This document shows, piece by piece, positions 27,353-37,629 of a stretch of 64,000 nt of DNA. The position numbers and the translations under genes are program-made. Source of the stretch: Candidatus Thiodiazotropha sp. (GTDB lineage: Bacteria > Pseudomonadota > Gammaproteobacteria > Chromatiales > Chromatiaceae); assembly GCA_023838465.1 (NCBI GenBank), contig JAIVEQ010000021.1:1-64000 (forward strand). Reading direction: 5' to 3'. The notes beneath the pieces are model-generated. The model was not told where the DNA came from. It did not search any database and was given only the letters and a program-made list of their open reading frames with translations. Every line of letters starts with the position of its first letter. Within the stretch, counting starts at the first letter, position 1.

Positions 27353-27916
27353 ATGCGCCCAGAAACCAATCTAACCAACCATTTTCTCATCGCCATGCCG
27401 CGACTTGAGGATCCCAACTTCTTTCACACAGTGACCTACATCTGTGAGCACACCACCGATGGTGCCATGGGGATCGTTATCAATCGACCGATGGAGCTGC
27501 ATTTGGCCGATATCTTCGAGCAGTTGGAGATCAAGATCAGCACAACCAAAATCGCTGAACAACCCGTCTACATCGGTGGACCGGTACAGAGTGATCGCGG
27601 CTTCGTGCTCCACGACACCAGTACTGAATGGGCCTCGACAATGCAGGTAACTGCTGAGATCAGCGTTACAACCTCATTGGATATCCTTGAAGCCATTGCC
27701 GGCGGAGAGGGTCCGGAACACAATCTGGTCGCACTCGGCTATGCTGGGTGGGGTGCCGGACAACTGGAAAATGAGTTGGCACAAAATGCCTGGCTGAACG
27801 GCCCAGCAGAGGGCGACATTATTTTCAACAGGGTTAGTGATGAGCGGTGGCAAGCCGCAGCCGATCTGCTTGGCGTGGACCTTAACCTGCTTAGCGGCGA
27901 TACTGGCCACGCTTAG
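27353..27916 (+). CDS. yqgE: YqgE/AlgH family protein (DUF179)
   Basis: 187 residues, cytoplasmic, no catalytic motif known. Family signatures are NHFLIAMPRLEDPNFFHTVTYICEHTTDGAMGIVINRP, YIGGPVQSDRGFVLHD and ALGYAGWGAGQLENELAQNAWL. The Pseudomonas homologue is AlgH. It lies between the tonB-like gene and ruvX, as in many gammaproteobacteria, on the same strand with short gaps. Molecular function is unknown. Confidence 0.95.
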   Translation: MRPETNLTNHFLIAMPRLEDPNFFHTVTYICEHTTDGAMGIVINRPMELHLADIFEQLEIKISTTKIAEQPVYIGGPVQSDRGFVLHDTSTEWASTMQVTAEISVTTSLDILEAIAGGEGPEHNLVALGYAGWGAGQLENELAQNAWLNGPAEGDIIFNRVSDERWQAAADLLGVDLNLLSGDTGHA

Positions 27917-27938
27917 TACACTTGTGTAGTAAGTGAAA

Positions 27939-28337
27939 ATGGGCACCCTACTGGGATTCGATTACGGCACCCGCAAAATAGGCGTTGCGGTGGGCCAAAC
28001 ACTGACTGGCACGGCCACTCCCCTGGAAACCTTGCAGTTAGTTAATCACAAACCCGATTGGGCGCGGATAGGACAACTCATCAAAGAGTGGCAACCACAA
28101 GCCCTGGTGGTCGGCTTACCCCTTGATGTGGATGACAGCGAAACCGATGCCACCCAACCGGCATTGCGGTTCTCGCGACAGCTTGAGGGGCGGTACCGTC
28201 TCAAGGTCTATTTGGCCGATGAACGGTTCACCTCCTTTGAGGCCAGGGATAGGCTGGGACATAAGGCTCGGCGAATCGAAGATTACGACGCCGTTGCAGC
28301 CAAACTGATTTTGGAAACCTGGTTAAATGAGCAATAG
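27939..28337 (+). CDS. ruvX: Holliday junction resolvase-like RuvX (YqgF)
   Basis: RNase H-fold nuclease of about 132 residues involved in pre-16S rRNA 5' end processing and/or junction resolution. The acidic active site is present: GFDYGTRKIGVAVGQ, VVGLPLDVDDSETDAT, YLADERFTSFEA and the final D in RIEDYDAVAAKLILE. A GTG at 27933 gives two more residues (MKMGTLL); I chose the ATG at 27939. The stop overlaps the pyrR start. Confidence 0.93.
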   Translation: MGTLLGFDYGTRKIGVAVGQTLTGTATPLETLQLVNHKPDWARIGQLIKEWQPQALVVGLPLDVDDSETDATQPALRFSRQLEGRYRLKVYLADERFTSFEARDRLGHKARRIEDYDAVAAKLILETWLNEQ

Positions 28338-28890
28338 TAAAATTCTTATGGATACTGAGGCGGTAGAGTCCTTGGTCGATATCATGGCAGGCAAAATATG
28401 GACCCTGCTAAACGAAAGAGAGATCAGTAATCCGTTGATGATCGGCATCAGGACGGGGGGCGTCTGGTTAGCTGAGATGCTCCATCGCGAGCTGGGGCTG
28501 GAAGAGTCTCTTGGCACCTTGGACATCTCTTTCTACCGTGACGATTTCACCCGAATCGGTATGAATCCCGAGGTTCATCCTTCCGATCTTCCCATCCCTG
28601 TGGATGACCGCCACATCATACTGATTGATGATGTGCTGCATACAGGGCGGACTATCCGCGCCGCGCTCAACGAGATATTTGACTACGGACGTCCCGCCTC
28701 GATCATCCTCGCCACCCTGGTTGACCGTAGTGGACGAGAGCTGCCGATTCAACCGGACATCATCGCCCTGCATCCCGAATTGGAGCAAGACCAGCACATC
28801 ACTCTAATTGGGCCAGACCCTCTTGGACTGGTGATAGGCAGCAAGACAAATCGAAATTCCCGTGGTGACGAACAAGGAAAGGATGCATGA
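28327..28890 (+). CDS. pyrR: PyrR bifunctional regulator / uracil phosphoribosyltransferase-like
   Basis: 187 residues of the phosphoribosyltransferase fold. The PRPP-binding loop is [45 protein letters not shown] and [17 protein letters not shown] are PyrR signatures. In bacilli PyrR controls pyr mRNA attenuation; in proteobacteria its regulatory role is less clear. The start overlaps ruvX by 11 bases and the stop overlaps pyrB (ATGA), so it is co-translated with the pyr genes. I saw no convincing PyrR-binding attenuator in the upstream coding region. Confidence 0.94.
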   Translation: MSNSKILMDTEAVESLVDIMAGKIWTLLNEREISNPLMIGIRTGGVWLAEMLHRELGLEESLGTLDISFYRDDFTRIGMNPEVHPSDLPIPVDDRHIILIDDVLHTGRTIRAALNEIFDYGRPASIILATLVDRSGRELPIQPDIIALHPELEQDQHITLIGPDPLGLVIGSKTNRNSRGDEQGKDA

Positions 28891-29876
28891 GCCACAGTAA
28901 TAGGACACTACAGTTGGATAAGGAGCGGCGACTACTCCATTTCCTCACTATCGATGGACTGGGTAAAGAGATACTGACCGAAATCCTCGATACCTCGGAA
29001 GGTTTTACAGGGGTATCGGAAAGAACCATAAAGAAGGTCCCGCTGTGTCGAGGCAAGGTGGTCGCCAATCTCTTCTTTGAAAACAGTACCCGTACCCGTA
29101 CTACCTTCGAGTTAGCTGCCAAGCGACTCTCAGCTGATGTACTCAACCTTAATATCGGCGCCTCCGCTGCTTCAAAAGGCGAGACCTTGCTCGATACGTT
29201 GCATAATCTTGAAGCGATGCACGTGGATATGTTTATAGTCCGACACGCCAGCAGCGGTGCTGCACACTTCATTGCTCAACATGCCGATAGAGGCGTAGGC
29301 GTCATTAATGCTGGCGATGGTCGTCATGCCCATCCGACCCAAGCGATGCTCGACATGTTCACCATCCGTCGCCACAAAGGGGAATTTGTAGGTCTGCGGG
29401 TGGCGATTGTGGGTGATATCCTTCATTCACGTGTAGCCCGCTCACAAATTCTTGCGCTCAATACACTGGGCGTCTCTGAAGTTCGCGTTGTGGCGCCACG
29501 TACACTGCTTCCCTCAGATGCCCGCAGTTTAGGAGTACATGTTTATCATGACATGGAGGAAGGTGTGCGGGATGTTGATGTCATCATCATGTTGCGCCTG
29601 CAAAAAGAGCGCATGCAAGGCACCCTACTTCCCTCAGAGCATGAGTATTTCAGTCTTTTCGGTCTCACTGAACGTCGCCTTGCGTTGGCTGACTCAGAGG
29701 CCATTGTCATGCACCCAGGCCCCATCAACCGCGGGGTGGAAATGGACTCCATGGTCGCGGATGGCGCTCATTCTGTCATCCTACAGCAAGTCAGTTATGG
29801 AATAGCCATTCGCATGGCAGTTATCTCAATGGTTATTGGCACCCAGAACCTGCACATGCAGGAGATTGCAGGATGA
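28887..29876 (+). CDS. pyrB: Aspartate carbamoyltransferase catalytic chain
   Basis: 329 residues; condenses aspartate with carbamoyl phosphate in pyrimidine synthesis. The carbamoyl-phosphate motif is [43 protein letters not shown] and [15 protein letters not shown] are further signatures. There is no pyrI regulatory gene; instead it overlaps (ATGA) a dihydroorotase-like gene, as in the Pseudomonas class A enzyme, where PyrB needs the inactive PyrC' partner to assemble. Confidence 0.97.
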   Translation: MSHSNRTLQLDKERRLLHFLTIDGLGKEILTEILDTSEGFTGVSERTIKKVPLCRGKVVANLFFENSTRTRTTFELAAKRLSADVLNLNIGASAASKGETLLDTLHNLEAMHVDMFIVRHASSGAAHFIAQHADRGVGVINAGDGRHAHPTQAMLDMFTIRRHKGEFVGLRVAIVGDILHSRVARSQILALNTLGVSEVRVVAPRTLLPSDARSLGVHVYHDMEEGVRDVDVIIMLRLQKERMQGTLLPSEHEYFSLFGLTERRLALADSEAIVMHPGPINRGVEMDSMVADGAHSVILQQVSYGIAIRMAVISMVIGTQNLHMQEIAG

Positions 29877-31168
29877 AGAAGAAAAAGGATATCAGCATCT
29901 TAGGCGGACGTATCATCGATCCGGCCAATGGCATTGATCAGCTCACTGACCTGCACATCACCGGTGGTAAAATTCTTTGCCTGGGCGAAGCCCCAACCGA
30001 TTTTCAAGCCGACTATACGATTGATGCGAGGGATCATGTAGTCTGCCCTGGGTTGATCGACCTTTGCGCCAACCTGCGAGAACCAGGAGCAGAGCATAAA
30101 GCCACCATTGCCAGCGAAACGATGGCAGCTGCAAGTGGCGGAATCACTACACTCTGCTGCACACCCGATACCTACCCGGTGATTGATTCACCCGCAGTTG
30201 TCGGACAAATCCGCCATAAGGCACGTAAAGCAGGTTTTTGTCGCCTGCTACCCCAGGGTGCCTTGACTCAGGCGCTGGATGGGGAGCGATTGAGTGAGAT
30301 GGCAGCACTTAAGGCTGCTGGCTGCATAGCCGTCACCAATACCTACACACCGCTAGCCAATACCCTGGTTCAACGACGTGCAATGGAGTATGCCTCGACC
30401 TTTGATCTATTGACAGTGATCCGCCCAGAAGACCATCACCTCTGTAATCATGGCTGTGTCCACGAAGGAAAGGTAGCTGATCGGATGGGGCTGCCTGGTA
30501 TACCTGAAGCGGCTGAAACAGTAGCAGTTGCCCGTGACCTGGCATTGGCGGAGACCACAGGTGCGGTGATCCACTTCCATGCTCTCTCAAGCGCGAGTGC
30601 AGCGAGAACCATGGCCTGGGCCAAGCGTGAAGGCCGCCGGGTAAGCGCGGATGTGGCCATTCACCAACTCCATCTGACTGAATTGGATATAGAGGGATTC
30701 GATGCCAATTTTCATGTCAGACCCCCATTACGCAACGATAGTGACCGGGATGGCCTAAGGGAAGCGGTGGCGAATAATGTGATTCAGGCAATCTGCTCCG
30801 ACCATCAACCCCATGAAGCAGATGCCAAATCATCGCCATTCCCGGATACTGAACCAGGGATCTCAGGGCTTGAGACCTTGCTGCCATTGACACTCAAACT
30901 GGTAGAACAGGGTGTACTGGACATGAGCAGTGCCATTGCCCGTCTAACCTGTGGCCCGGCTGATATTCTTGGCTTGCCGCTAGGTCGTCTTACACCAAAG
31001 CTTGCTGCCGATATCTGTATATTCAATCCACATCAACGTTGGCAAGTGGCTTCGGATAAGCTCCTCAGTGCCGGTAAAAATACCCCCTTCATTGGTTGGG
31101 AAATGCCTGGACGGGTAACCCATACTCTATTGAAGGGCCGATTGGTCTACTCCGAACAAGGTCAATGA
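29873..31168 (+). CDS. Dihydroorotase-like PyrC' (catalytic ligands lost), PyrB partner
   Basis: 431 residues of the amidohydrolase fold. Active dihydroorotases have a metal-binding HxH followed by LREPG; here the segment reads [10 protein letters not shown], so both histidines are gone. The DHQPH segment and FHALSSASA are retained, showing common descent. In Pseudomonas the same kind of protein (PyrC' or PyrX) is inactive and forms a dodecamer with PyrB; that is the likely role here. A true dihydroorotase must be elsewhere. It overlaps pyrB and pyrK by ATGA junctions. Confidence 0.92.
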   Translation: MKKKKDISILGGRIIDPANGIDQLTDLHITGGKILCLGEAPTDFQADYTIDARDHVVCPGLIDLCANLREPGAEHKATIASETMAAASGGITTLCCTPDTYPVIDSPAVVGQIRHKARKAGFCRLLPQGALTQALDGERLSEMAALKAAGCIAVTNTYTPLANTLVQRRAMEYASTFDLLTVIRPEDHHLCNHGCVHEGKVADRMGLPGIPEAAETVAVARDLALAETTGAVIHFHALSSASAARTMAWAKREGRRVSADVAIHQLHLTELDIEGFDANFHVRPPLRNDSDRDGLREAVANNVIQAICSDHQPHEADAKSSPFPDTEPGISGLETLLPLTLKLVEQGVLDMSSAIARLTCGPADILGLPLGRLTPKLAADICIFNPHQRWQVASDKLLSAGKNTPFIGWEMPGRVTHTLLKGRLVYSEQGQ

Positions 31169-32040
31169 AAAAAACTCACCGCGATACCATTTTCCTCGAG
31201 GATGCTGAAATCCTTGACCACCAGGCTTTTGCAGGTGAACAGTTCATCATGCGTCTACTGGCACCTCACTGTGCGGCCAAGGCCCGACCAGGCAGTTTCG
31301 TACATATTACCTGCGACCCCCAACTGTCGATGAGGCGCCCAATTTCAATCATGCGTACCTCTTCATCCAAAGAGGGCTGGATTGAGCTGCTTTACAAACG
31401 GGTAGGAAGAGGTACTCGCTTGCTGGCGCAGCGCAAAGTAGGTGAAAAGATCAGCCTGATGGGCCCTATCGGGAAACCCTTTAAGCCTTCTCCAGAACAC
31501 AGCAGACCCCTATTAATCGGTGGTGGGATCGGCATGCCGCCGATGGTGTTTCTCGCAGATGCGTTGCGCAAAGAGAAGCAAAAACAACCTTTTGTCATCC
31601 TTGGCTCGGAGACACCCTTCCCATTCCAGCCTAAACCATCACAAATCATGATCCCGGGATTGGCTGATGGCATGATCGCCAGCATGCCACTGTTGGACGA
31701 TTGGGGTATAGGCTGCCGATTAGCCAGCCTGCAGGAGTTTCCTGGATGCTTTCAAGGCTATGTCACTGAGCTGGCTACTCAATGGCTCAATACATTGGAC
31801 AGACAGACCCGTTCACAGGTTGAGATCTTCGCATGTGGCCCTCATCCGATGCTGGAAGCGGTTGCACAACTGGCGGCCAAGCATGACATTCCCTGCCAAG
31901 TTTCCATGGAGGAGTTCATGGCCTGTGGTGTAGGCGGATGCGCCGGCTGTGTTGTCGAAGTGCAGACCCCTGACGGCCCAGCCATGAAGCGGGTCTGCGT
32001 CGATGGTCCAGTGTTCGATGCTCAAAGCGTATTCAGTTAA
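31165..32040 (+). CDS. pyrK: Dihydroorotate dehydrogenase electron-transfer subunit-like (PyrK)
   Basis: 291 residues of the ferredoxin-reductase family. The FAD-binding motif is MRRPISIMRTS, the nucleotide part has LLIGGGIGMPPMVFLADAL and ACGPHPMLEAVAQLA, and the [2Fe-2S] cysteines are in EEFMACGVGGCAGCVVEVQ with the fourth in KRVCVDGPVF. PyrK normally pairs with type 1B PyrD and sends electrons to NAD; no pyrD is next to it. The start overlaps pyrC' by ATGA, and a longer upstream open frame was rejected. A link to pyrimidine synthesis rests on this operon position. Confidence 0.88.
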   Translation: MKKTHRDTIFLEDAEILDHQAFAGEQFIMRLLAPHCAAKARPGSFVHITCDPQLSMRRPISIMRTSSSKEGWIELLYKRVGRGTRLLAQRKVGEKISLMGPIGKPFKPSPEHSRPLLIGGGIGMPPMVFLADALRKEKQKQPFVILGSETPFPFQPKPSQIMIPGLADGMIASMPLLDDWGIGCRLASLQEFPGCFQGYVTELATQWLNTLDRQTRSQVEIFACGPHPMLEAVAQLAAKHDIPCQVSMEEFMACGVGGCAGCVVEVQTPDGPAMKRVCVDGPVFDAQSVFS

Positions 32041-32084
32041 GCAGAATACAATAGATGGGCTCAGAATAGGCCCTCATGTTCTGT

Positions 32085-32121
32085 ACTAGTACTCCTTCAA
32101 GATGACTGATGGAGTACTAGT
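32085..32121. repeat. Short palindromic repeat, copy A
   Basis: A perfect 11-bp stem (ACTAGTACTCC pairing with 32111-32121) with, after one T:T mismatch, three more pairs and a 7-base loop. It lies between the convergent ends of pyrK and an outer-membrane protein gene. The core (AGTACTCC, TCAAG, TGATGGAGTACT) is nearly the same as the hairpin at 56417-56449, so both are probably members of one family. No T-run follows, so it is not a classical terminator. Confidence 0.65.
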
Positions 32122-32162
32122 AATCGCTTGCTATCTTGAACCTGTCACTATCAAGCTGACCA

Positions 32163-32714
32163 TCAAAAGCGGTGCAAATAACCAAGATTGACAGACTCAA
32201 CCTTATAGTCAACATTGTGAATATCGTTATCGGCATAACGTATCCACTCCAAGGTCAAGGCATTACGTTCATGGCCGTAGAGTTCAATACCCAGACCATA
32301 CCCGAGAGAGGTTTCATCGACGCCATTGAAGCCTGGTACATCGCCTGAAAATCGTGTGAGCCCTCCTAGTGCATAAACCCTGGCACGAGAATCAAAGAGA
32401 AAAAGATTCCCTCTGGCGAAGACGCTTGCCAGATAATCGATCTGATGGGTATCGCCATTGATCGTATCCTCACTAAACAGACCAAAATGACCTTCGACAG
32501 CAAAATAGTCGTTAAACTCATGACCTCCACGAAGGATCAGGCCTGCTCCTCGAAAATCGGCGTTAGAGTCATCTTCTTTATATTGAGGTGATGCAACAAT
32601 CAACCCAATATAGTTGTCCCCTTCGATACCCGAACCCTCAGCAAACCATTCAGCACATACGATTGATGACAGAAACAGGAATCCAATACCAGTTAAAATA
32701 CTCGCAATTCTCAT
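32163..32714 (-). CDS. Outer-membrane beta-barrel protein, OmpW/porin-like
   Basis: 183 residues with a signal peptide (MRIASILTGIGFLFLSSIVCAE). The mature part alternates short beta-strand-like stretches (NYIGLIVASPQY, GAGLILRGGHEFNDYFAVEGHFGLF, YLASVFARGNLFLF, VYALGGLTRF, LGYGLGIELYG, ALTLEWIRYAD) and ends SVNLGYLHRF, a C-terminal phenylalanine typical of barrels inserted by Bam. An eight-strand barrel is likely. The start at 32714 has GGAGAAG upstream; a longer open frame is less likely. Function unknown. Confidence 0.8.
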   Translation of the reverse strand: MRIASILTGIGFLFLSSIVCAEWFAEGSGIEGDNYIGLIVASPQYKEDDSNADFRGAGLILRGGHEFNDYFAVEGHFGLFSEDTINGDTHQIDYLASVFARGNLFLFDSRARVYALGGLTRFSGDVPGFNGVDETSLGYGLGIELYGHERNALTLEWIRYADNDIHNVDYKVESVNLGYLHRF

Positions 32715-32842
32715 TAACTCTTCTCCATAAGCTGCACAGATACTTATTTTTTCCAACTATAGTCTAGCTGCTTAACAACACAAGCACCATTCTCTTAAAC
32801 ACGACCAACCTGAGAAATCGGTCAGACTATTCGGCCCTATGC

Positions 32843-33397
32843 TTATGTATGCCACCCCTTGTCTCTGGCTTTCCTGGTCCACACCCAGACATAGGCAACC
32901 CCGCTTACCAGAGTAGTAAAGCCGGTAGCCCAGGTCAGGAAAGAGAGGAGTTCGTTAGGCAGTGAAAACGGTCCGGCATCGGTCACAACCAACAACACCA
33001 GCATGATCTGTAGCAGGGTGTTCAATTTGCTGATCAGACTGGGATGAGCATCCAACTCTTCAACACTGAAATTGTAATAGAGCGCCCCCCCTACAATGGT
33101 CAAATCACGAAAGATCACCAGAATGACCAACCATACCGGTATCAGGCCCAAGCCACCAAGCACCAAAAAAGAGCTCATCAGCAAGGCCTTGTCAGCTAAT
33201 GGATCAAGCAGCCCACCCAAGTGGCTTTGCCACCCAAACCGCTTGGCGAGAAGACCATCCAGTCCATCGGAAAAACCTGCAACTGCAAACAGTATCAAAG
33301 CATATGAAAACTCGTGCTCAAACAGCAACCAGACAATGGGGAGTGTCAACAGGATACGCAGTACACTGATCAGATTCGGGATATCCTTACTCTGCAT
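32843..33397 (-). CDS. CDP-alcohol phosphatidyltransferase (PgsA-like)
   Basis: 184 residues, about five to six membrane helices. The family active-site motif is SDGLDGLLAKRFGWQSHLG followed by GLLDPLADK, containing all four aspartates. The start (DIPNLISVLRILLTLPIVWLL) is typical. This is a second type of PgsA-like protein found beside DUF2066 and purM in gammaproteobacteria; whether it makes phosphatidylglycerophosphate or another lipid is not known. The hda gene often found here is absent. Confidence 0.9.
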   Translation of the reverse strand: MQSKDIPNLISVLRILLTLPIVWLLFEHEFSYALILFAVAGFSDGLDGLLAKRFGWQSHLGGLLDPLADKALLMSSFLVLGGLGLIPVWLVILVIFRDLTIVGGALYYNFSVEELDAHPSLISKLNTLLQIMLVLLVVTDAGPFSLPNELLSFLTWATGFTTLVSGVAYVWVWTRKARDKGWHT

Positions 33398-33658
33398 CTA
33401 TTTAACCTAAAATCCGCGGTTGAACATGAATTTGTGGGAAATCCCGGTGTGCCCAGCAAGGCATCGTTCACCGTTAATGGCTATTCCCTTAACAAGGACG
33501 ACAATGCAGCTGGGTGCGTCGGGATATTTCACAAATCCATGTAGCGTCACAAATCTTGCCCAATGGGTGCGAGAAAATCCATTATTTGATTTAGCATTTC
33601 ATTACCTTCCTTCAGATATCAGCGGCCAACTGCGAAATCTAGGTTTAATACTCCCTAT
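33398..33658. other. Non-coding stretch between DUF2066 gene and phosphatidyltransferase gene
   Basis: 261 bases with no convincing gene in either direction; the plus-strand open frames here show no family pattern. The reverse strand is where hda often lies in related genomes, but I could not find any Hda-like residues. The sequence looks like decayed or repeat-derived DNA. Confidence 0.4.
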
Positions 33659-34789
33659 TTACCGCAATCGATACACGAGGCTCTCGCCAACCACCACCCC
33701 TGATTGAACCGCTTCATCCGCTACCTCATATTCATGGAGCCCCACTGGCTCTAATACTGCACCCAGTTGTATGCCACGTTCCAATACTTCCCTATTACCT
33801 TGGATACGTACTAAAAAGTTGACCTTTTCTGGGCCAGCGGAGAGCAGATCAAGCTGCTCGATCATTGCCAGGGATTGTAGGTAATCTTTGACCAGCACAT
33901 AGTCGGCCAGGCGGGTAAGCCCATGAATTCGAAGCCTTATTTCAGTCATCCCCTGACTTACCTGTTGTGGTGCAAAACGTAGTGCCAAGGCATCTGCCGC
34001 TTGATTCAGCCCCTCACTGGCCAATGCGACTTTGCTATCTGCACGAGCCTGCCAGCGGTTGACTTTGCCTGGTAGATAGAGAAGCCACTCCCCCCGCCAA
34101 CTTTTTTTCCCCTGCTGTGTCATGCGGCCGACGAGAATGACATCCGGTAGATAGCGATCCGAAGCACGACGGATATTCTCTTCAAAACCACCCCACAGAT
34201 CACTGACCTGGATCGCATTTCGATCTTCAACATCCATGAGAGGCCACATAAAGGTGAGTCCTCTTCTACCCGCTACTCGATTCAGCTGGCGTTTCAGGTA
34301 CTGCTCCTGCTCAGGTGAAACCAACCCTCGACGAGCTCCCTCTTCCTGACCCAGCCAGACCAGGATGGATGGACGGGTCCCACCCCAAACCGGTACACCG
34401 CTTTCCCGTAACAGTCGATTGACCGCCCGTTCATCGAATCGTACCCACAGCAAGCGATCCGGTGAAGCTGAGGTTGTACCGGTGCTGGTAGATTCAAGGC
34501 TTTTATAGCGATATTGCTGAATTAATCCGGCTGCTTTCTTAAGCAACCGAGACAGATCCGGATTATTGAGCAATCCCCTGTCACCGCTGACCTTGACCAA
34601 AACCCTTGAAAAGGCATTACGTATACCGCCAGCCCTAGCTTCAGCGCTCTGTCCAACAACCGGCACTTGCGCCTCGTAGAGGTTTTCAACTATCTCAGCT
34701 AACGCAACGGGTGAAATCAATAAGACCACCATTAACACTAGCCATCGAGAAGCGATCAACCATCGTAATTGAATCATAAATTGCCACAT
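33659..34789 (-). CDS. DUF2066 family secreted/membrane protein
   Basis: About 376 residues. An N-terminal hydrophobic signal (LIASRWLVLMVVLLISPVALAE) precedes YEAQVPVVGQSAEARAGGIRNAFSRVLVKVSGDRGLL, the hallmark of DUF2066. The rest (RPSILVWLGQE, LPDVILVGRMTQQG, GEWLLYLPGKVNRWQA) fits the family. Function unknown. An open frame extends to 35104 but that part overlaps the purM start region and has no similarity; the start was placed at the ATG just before the signal. Divergent from purM, as in Pseudomonas. Confidence 0.88.
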   Translation of the reverse strand: MWQFMIQLRWLIASRWLVLMVVLLISPVALAEIVENLYEAQVPVVGQSAEARAGGIRNAFSRVLVKVSGDRGLLNNPDLSRLLKKAAGLIQQYRYKSLESTSTGTTSASPDRLLWVRFDERAVNRLLRESGVPVWGGTRPSILVWLGQEEGARRGLVSPEQEQYLKRQLNRVAGRRGLTFMWPLMDVEDRNAIQVSDLWGGFEENIRRASDRYLPDVILVGRMTQQGKKSWRGEWLLYLPGKVNRWQARADSKVALASEGLNQAADALALRFAPQQVSQGMTEIRLRIHGLTRLADYVLVKDYLQSLAMIEQLDLLSAGPEKVNFLVRIQGNREVLERGIQLGAVLEPVGLHEYEVADEAVQSGVVVGESLVYRLR

Positions 34790-35078
34790 AACATCTAAAT
34801 AGTGGAAGCGTCTATTATGCAGCCCCACCTTTTGGGACTGAAAAATGGTTACTTCATTGGATTTTGGAATTTTCAAGGTGTGAGAAAGCATACTCTCATC
34901 TTTGGCCAGCCCCCGAAAACTGGGCTTTCTAGTGCTGACCTGTAAAGTTTGTAATGGAAATTTTAGCGCGCCTGGGAAAGGATGAAAATAACATGTTGCA
35001 CAAATCTCACCGTGTAGCACTTCTTCTGTTAGAATCCCGGTCTGAAATTTCCCTAGTCTGAAGCCGGAGTATCTTCCC

Positions 35079-36149
35079 GTGGAGCAAGAGTCCAAACCCA
35101 GCAATCCAGCCTCACTCAGCTACCGGGATGCCGGTGTGGATATCGATGCAGGTAATGAGCTGGTCGAGCGTATTAAACCGATCGTGAAACAGACCTTCCG
35201 CCCAGGCGTACTCGCCGGGCTAGGCGGCTTTGGTGCCCTCTTCGAACTGCCTCTGGATCGTTTCAAGGAACCCGTCCTTGTCTCTGGCACCGACGGGGTG
35301 GGTACAAAACTGAAATTGGCTCTGGAGCTCAATCGCCACGATACCATTGGTATTGATCTGGTGGCTATGTGTGTCAATGACATCGTAGTGGCAGGTGCTG
35401 AACCCCTGTTTTTCCTCGACTATTATGCGACCGGTCAGTTGGACTTGGAGATTGCCACCGATGTCGTGAGCGGCATTGCCGAGGGATGCAAACAGGCTGG
35501 AGCCGCTCTGACCGGTGGTGAGACGGCGGAAATGCCGGGGTTGTACAGCAAGGGGGATTACGATCTGGCAGGATTCTGTGTTGGAATCGCAGAGAAGAGC
35601 CGTCTCATTCTTCCAGAACGGGTTAAAGCAGGCGATGTACTAATCGGTGTTGCCTCTTCAGGCCCTCACTCTAACGGCTACTCCCTGGTACGAAAGATCC
35701 TGCAGGTCAGTGGTGCTGATCTGGAACAGCCGCTTGGGGAGACTTCTCTCGGAGAGGCATTACTGATGCCCACACGAATCTACGTCAAACCCTTATTGCA
35801 GTTGATGCAACAGGTTGAGATTCATGCACTTGCTCATATTACAGGTGGCGGATTGCCTGAGAATCTGCCTCGTGTGCTACCCCCGGGATGCAAGGCTGTC
35901 ATCGACAGTGACAGCTGGCAACTCCCACCCGTTTTTGGCTGGCTGCAAACACAAGGTAATGTCGTTAACAGTGAGATGTTACGCACCTTCAACAGTGGTG
36001 TGGGAATGGTGGTCTGTGTTGCACAAGCGGATGCACAATCCAGCCTGCAGATACTCAATGACGCCGGTGAAACAGCATGGCGGCTCGGCACGATTGAATC
36101 AGCCAGCGATATTGATACCAACGTGGAAATCACCGGTCCTCTGGCGTGA
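35079..36149 (+). CDS. purM: Phosphoribosylformylglycinamidine cyclo-ligase (AIR synthetase)
   Basis: 356 residues; fifth step of purine synthesis, ATP-dependent ring closure of FGAM to AIR. Signatures: [88 protein letters not shown] and [13 protein letters not shown]. Translation starts at GTG with GGAG about 10 bases upstream. It overlaps purN by GTGA. Confidence 0.97.
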   Translation: MEQESKPSNPASLSYRDAGVDIDAGNELVERIKPIVKQTFRPGVLAGLGGFGALFELPLDRFKEPVLVSGTDGVGTKLKLALELNRHDTIGIDLVAMCVNDIVVAGAEPLFFLDYYATGQLDLEIATDVVSGIAEGCKQAGAALTGGETAEMPGLYSKGDYDLAGFCVGIAEKSRLILPERVKAGDVLIGVASSGPHSNGYSLVRKILQVSGADLEQPLGETSLGEALLMPTRIYVKPLLQLMQQVEIHALAHITGGGLPENLPRVLPPGCKAVIDSDSWQLPPVFGWLQTQGNVVNSEMLRTFNSGVGMVVCVAQADAQSSLQILNDAGETAWRLGTIESASDIDTNVEITGPLA

Positions 36150-36808
36150 CCGCCCGGCTTCCTGTGGTGGTGGTGATCTCCGGCAGCGGCACCAACCTGC
36201 AAGCGATCATTGATGGTGCTCAATGCGATTTGCCAATCGAGATCCGTGCAGTGATCAGCAACCGCCCAGGGGTTTATGGCTTACAACGCGCCGAACAGGC
36301 AGGTATTGAAACAGCCATACTAGATCACAGGGAGTACCCTGACCGGGAGAGCTATGACCAGGCGCTGATTGCACTGATTGATAGCTACTCTCCCAAACTG
36401 GTAGCGTTAGCAGGTTTCATGCGCATCCTTACAGCGGATTTTGTTCGCCACTATGGGGGACGACTATTGAATATACATCCCTCTCTGTTACCAAAATATA
36501 CAGGGCTTCATACCCATCAGCGGGTGCTTGATGCAGGAGACAGTCTACATGGAGCAAGCATCCATTTCGTTACTGAGGAGTTGGATGGTGGCCCGTTGAT
36601 TGTACAGGCCCAGGTACCCGTTGAAGCAGGAGACGATGCTAATATGTTGGCGGCCAGGGTTTTGCAGAAAGAGCATCAGATCTATCCCCTGGCTATCCGC
36701 TGGTTTGCTGAGAATCGCCTAATATTGGATGAGAATGGAGATGTCAGGCTGGACAATAAAAGACTTGAATCACCGGTGCTCTTCACACCCCTGGAATCCA
36801 TTGGGTAA
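36146..36808 (+). CDS. purN: Phosphoribosylglycinamide formyltransferase
   Basis: 220 residues; uses 10-formyl-tetrahydrofolate to formylate [19 protein letters not shown] is the substrate loop; the catalytic N, H and D are in [18 protein letters not shown] and [11 protein letters not shown]. It starts at GTG overlapping the purM stop. Overlap and order match the purMN operon of gammaproteobacteria. Confidence 0.97.
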   Translation: MTARLPVVVVISGSGTNLQAIIDGAQCDLPIEIRAVISNRPGVYGLQRAEQAGIETAILDHREYPDRESYDQALIALIDSYSPKLVALAGFMRILTADFVRHYGGRLLNIHPSLLPKYTGLHTHQRVLDAGDSLHGASIHFVTEELDGGPLIVQAQVPVEAGDDANMLAARVLQKEHQIYPLAIRWFAENRLILDENGDVRLDNKRLESPVLFTPLESIG

Positions 36809-36815
36809 CAGCCAA

Positions 36816-37547
36816 ATGTCTAAACTCCGATTCCACAACGGATGGCTATTGGGATTTGGAATTTTCTTCTGTACCAGCCCTTTATATGCTGACACAAGCC
36901 TAGTGTTGAAACCCTTTACGGCCTCTTTCAGTGTCAAACGTAATGTCATTCCCCTGGGTAAACTGGAGCTTAAATTCAGCCTGAACGGCACAGGAGACTA
37001 TGTCTACCATGCTCACACCATGCCTGGCATGCTGGCCGGTTGGTTTAGCGCCGATGAGGTCATTGAAGAGAGCCGTGGCCGATTATCAAACAATAGTATC
37101 CACCCAAGCCACTACACCTACCAGGGAGAAGATGGCGAAAAGGAAAACACGGCCTTGTCGTTCGACTGGAACAGTGCCGAGGTAGAGACAACCAGCCATG
37201 GCGTCACCTGGTCCCAATCCATCACGCCTGGTACGCAAGACAAACTCAGTCAGCAACTGCTTGTCCGACTTGATCTGGCACAAGAAAGAGAGGAGATGAC
37301 CTACCAGGTAGCTGACGGGGGTAAGATTAAAAGTTACCATTTTCGTGTTGATGGTGAAGAACAGATAAAAACACCTTACGGTCAACTGCGCTGTTTGCGG
37401 GTGATGCGCAGCAAGGCCTCACGCAAACCAGACTATACAATCTGGTTTGCGCCAGAATTGGATTACCTGCCGGTAAAAATTGAACGTCGTCAGTCGGGAC
37501 GCACCTACCGGATGGTGTTGGATGAGTTGAAAATGGAAAACAACTAA
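36816..37547 (+). CDS. DUF3108 family periplasmic protein
   Basis: 243 residues with a signal peptide ([17 protein letters not shown]). The rest is beta-rich: [62 protein letters not shown] and [23 protein letters not shown] match DUF3108. Function unknown; likely periplasmic. The start at 36816, 7 bases after purN, was chosen over the upstream in-frame codon at 36729 because it gives a signal peptide. Same position as in Pseudomonas after purN. Confidence 0.9.
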   Translation: MSKLRFHNGWLLGFGIFFCTSPLYADTSLVLKPFTASFSVKRNVIPLGKLELKFSLNGTGDYVYHAHTMPGMLAGWFSADEVIEESRGRLSNNSIHPSHYTYQGEDGEKENTALSFDWNSAEVETTSHGVTWSQSITPGTQDKLSQQLLVRLDLAQEREEMTYQVADGGKIKSYHFRVDGEEQIKTPYGQLRCLRVMRSKASRKPDYTIWFAPELDYLPVKIERRQSGRTYRMVLDELKMENN

Positions 37548-37629
37548 ACAAGAAGTTAAAGCTGCTTCCAAGGATCCAGTTGAAAAACCGTATCCTCATA
37601 GTAATAAGCTCGAGACAAGGAGGTCTTGT

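Noticed and set aside
34790-35104. N-terminal extension of the DUF2066 gene
   Set aside because: The extension overlaps the purM start and has no similarity; a signal peptide begins near 34789.
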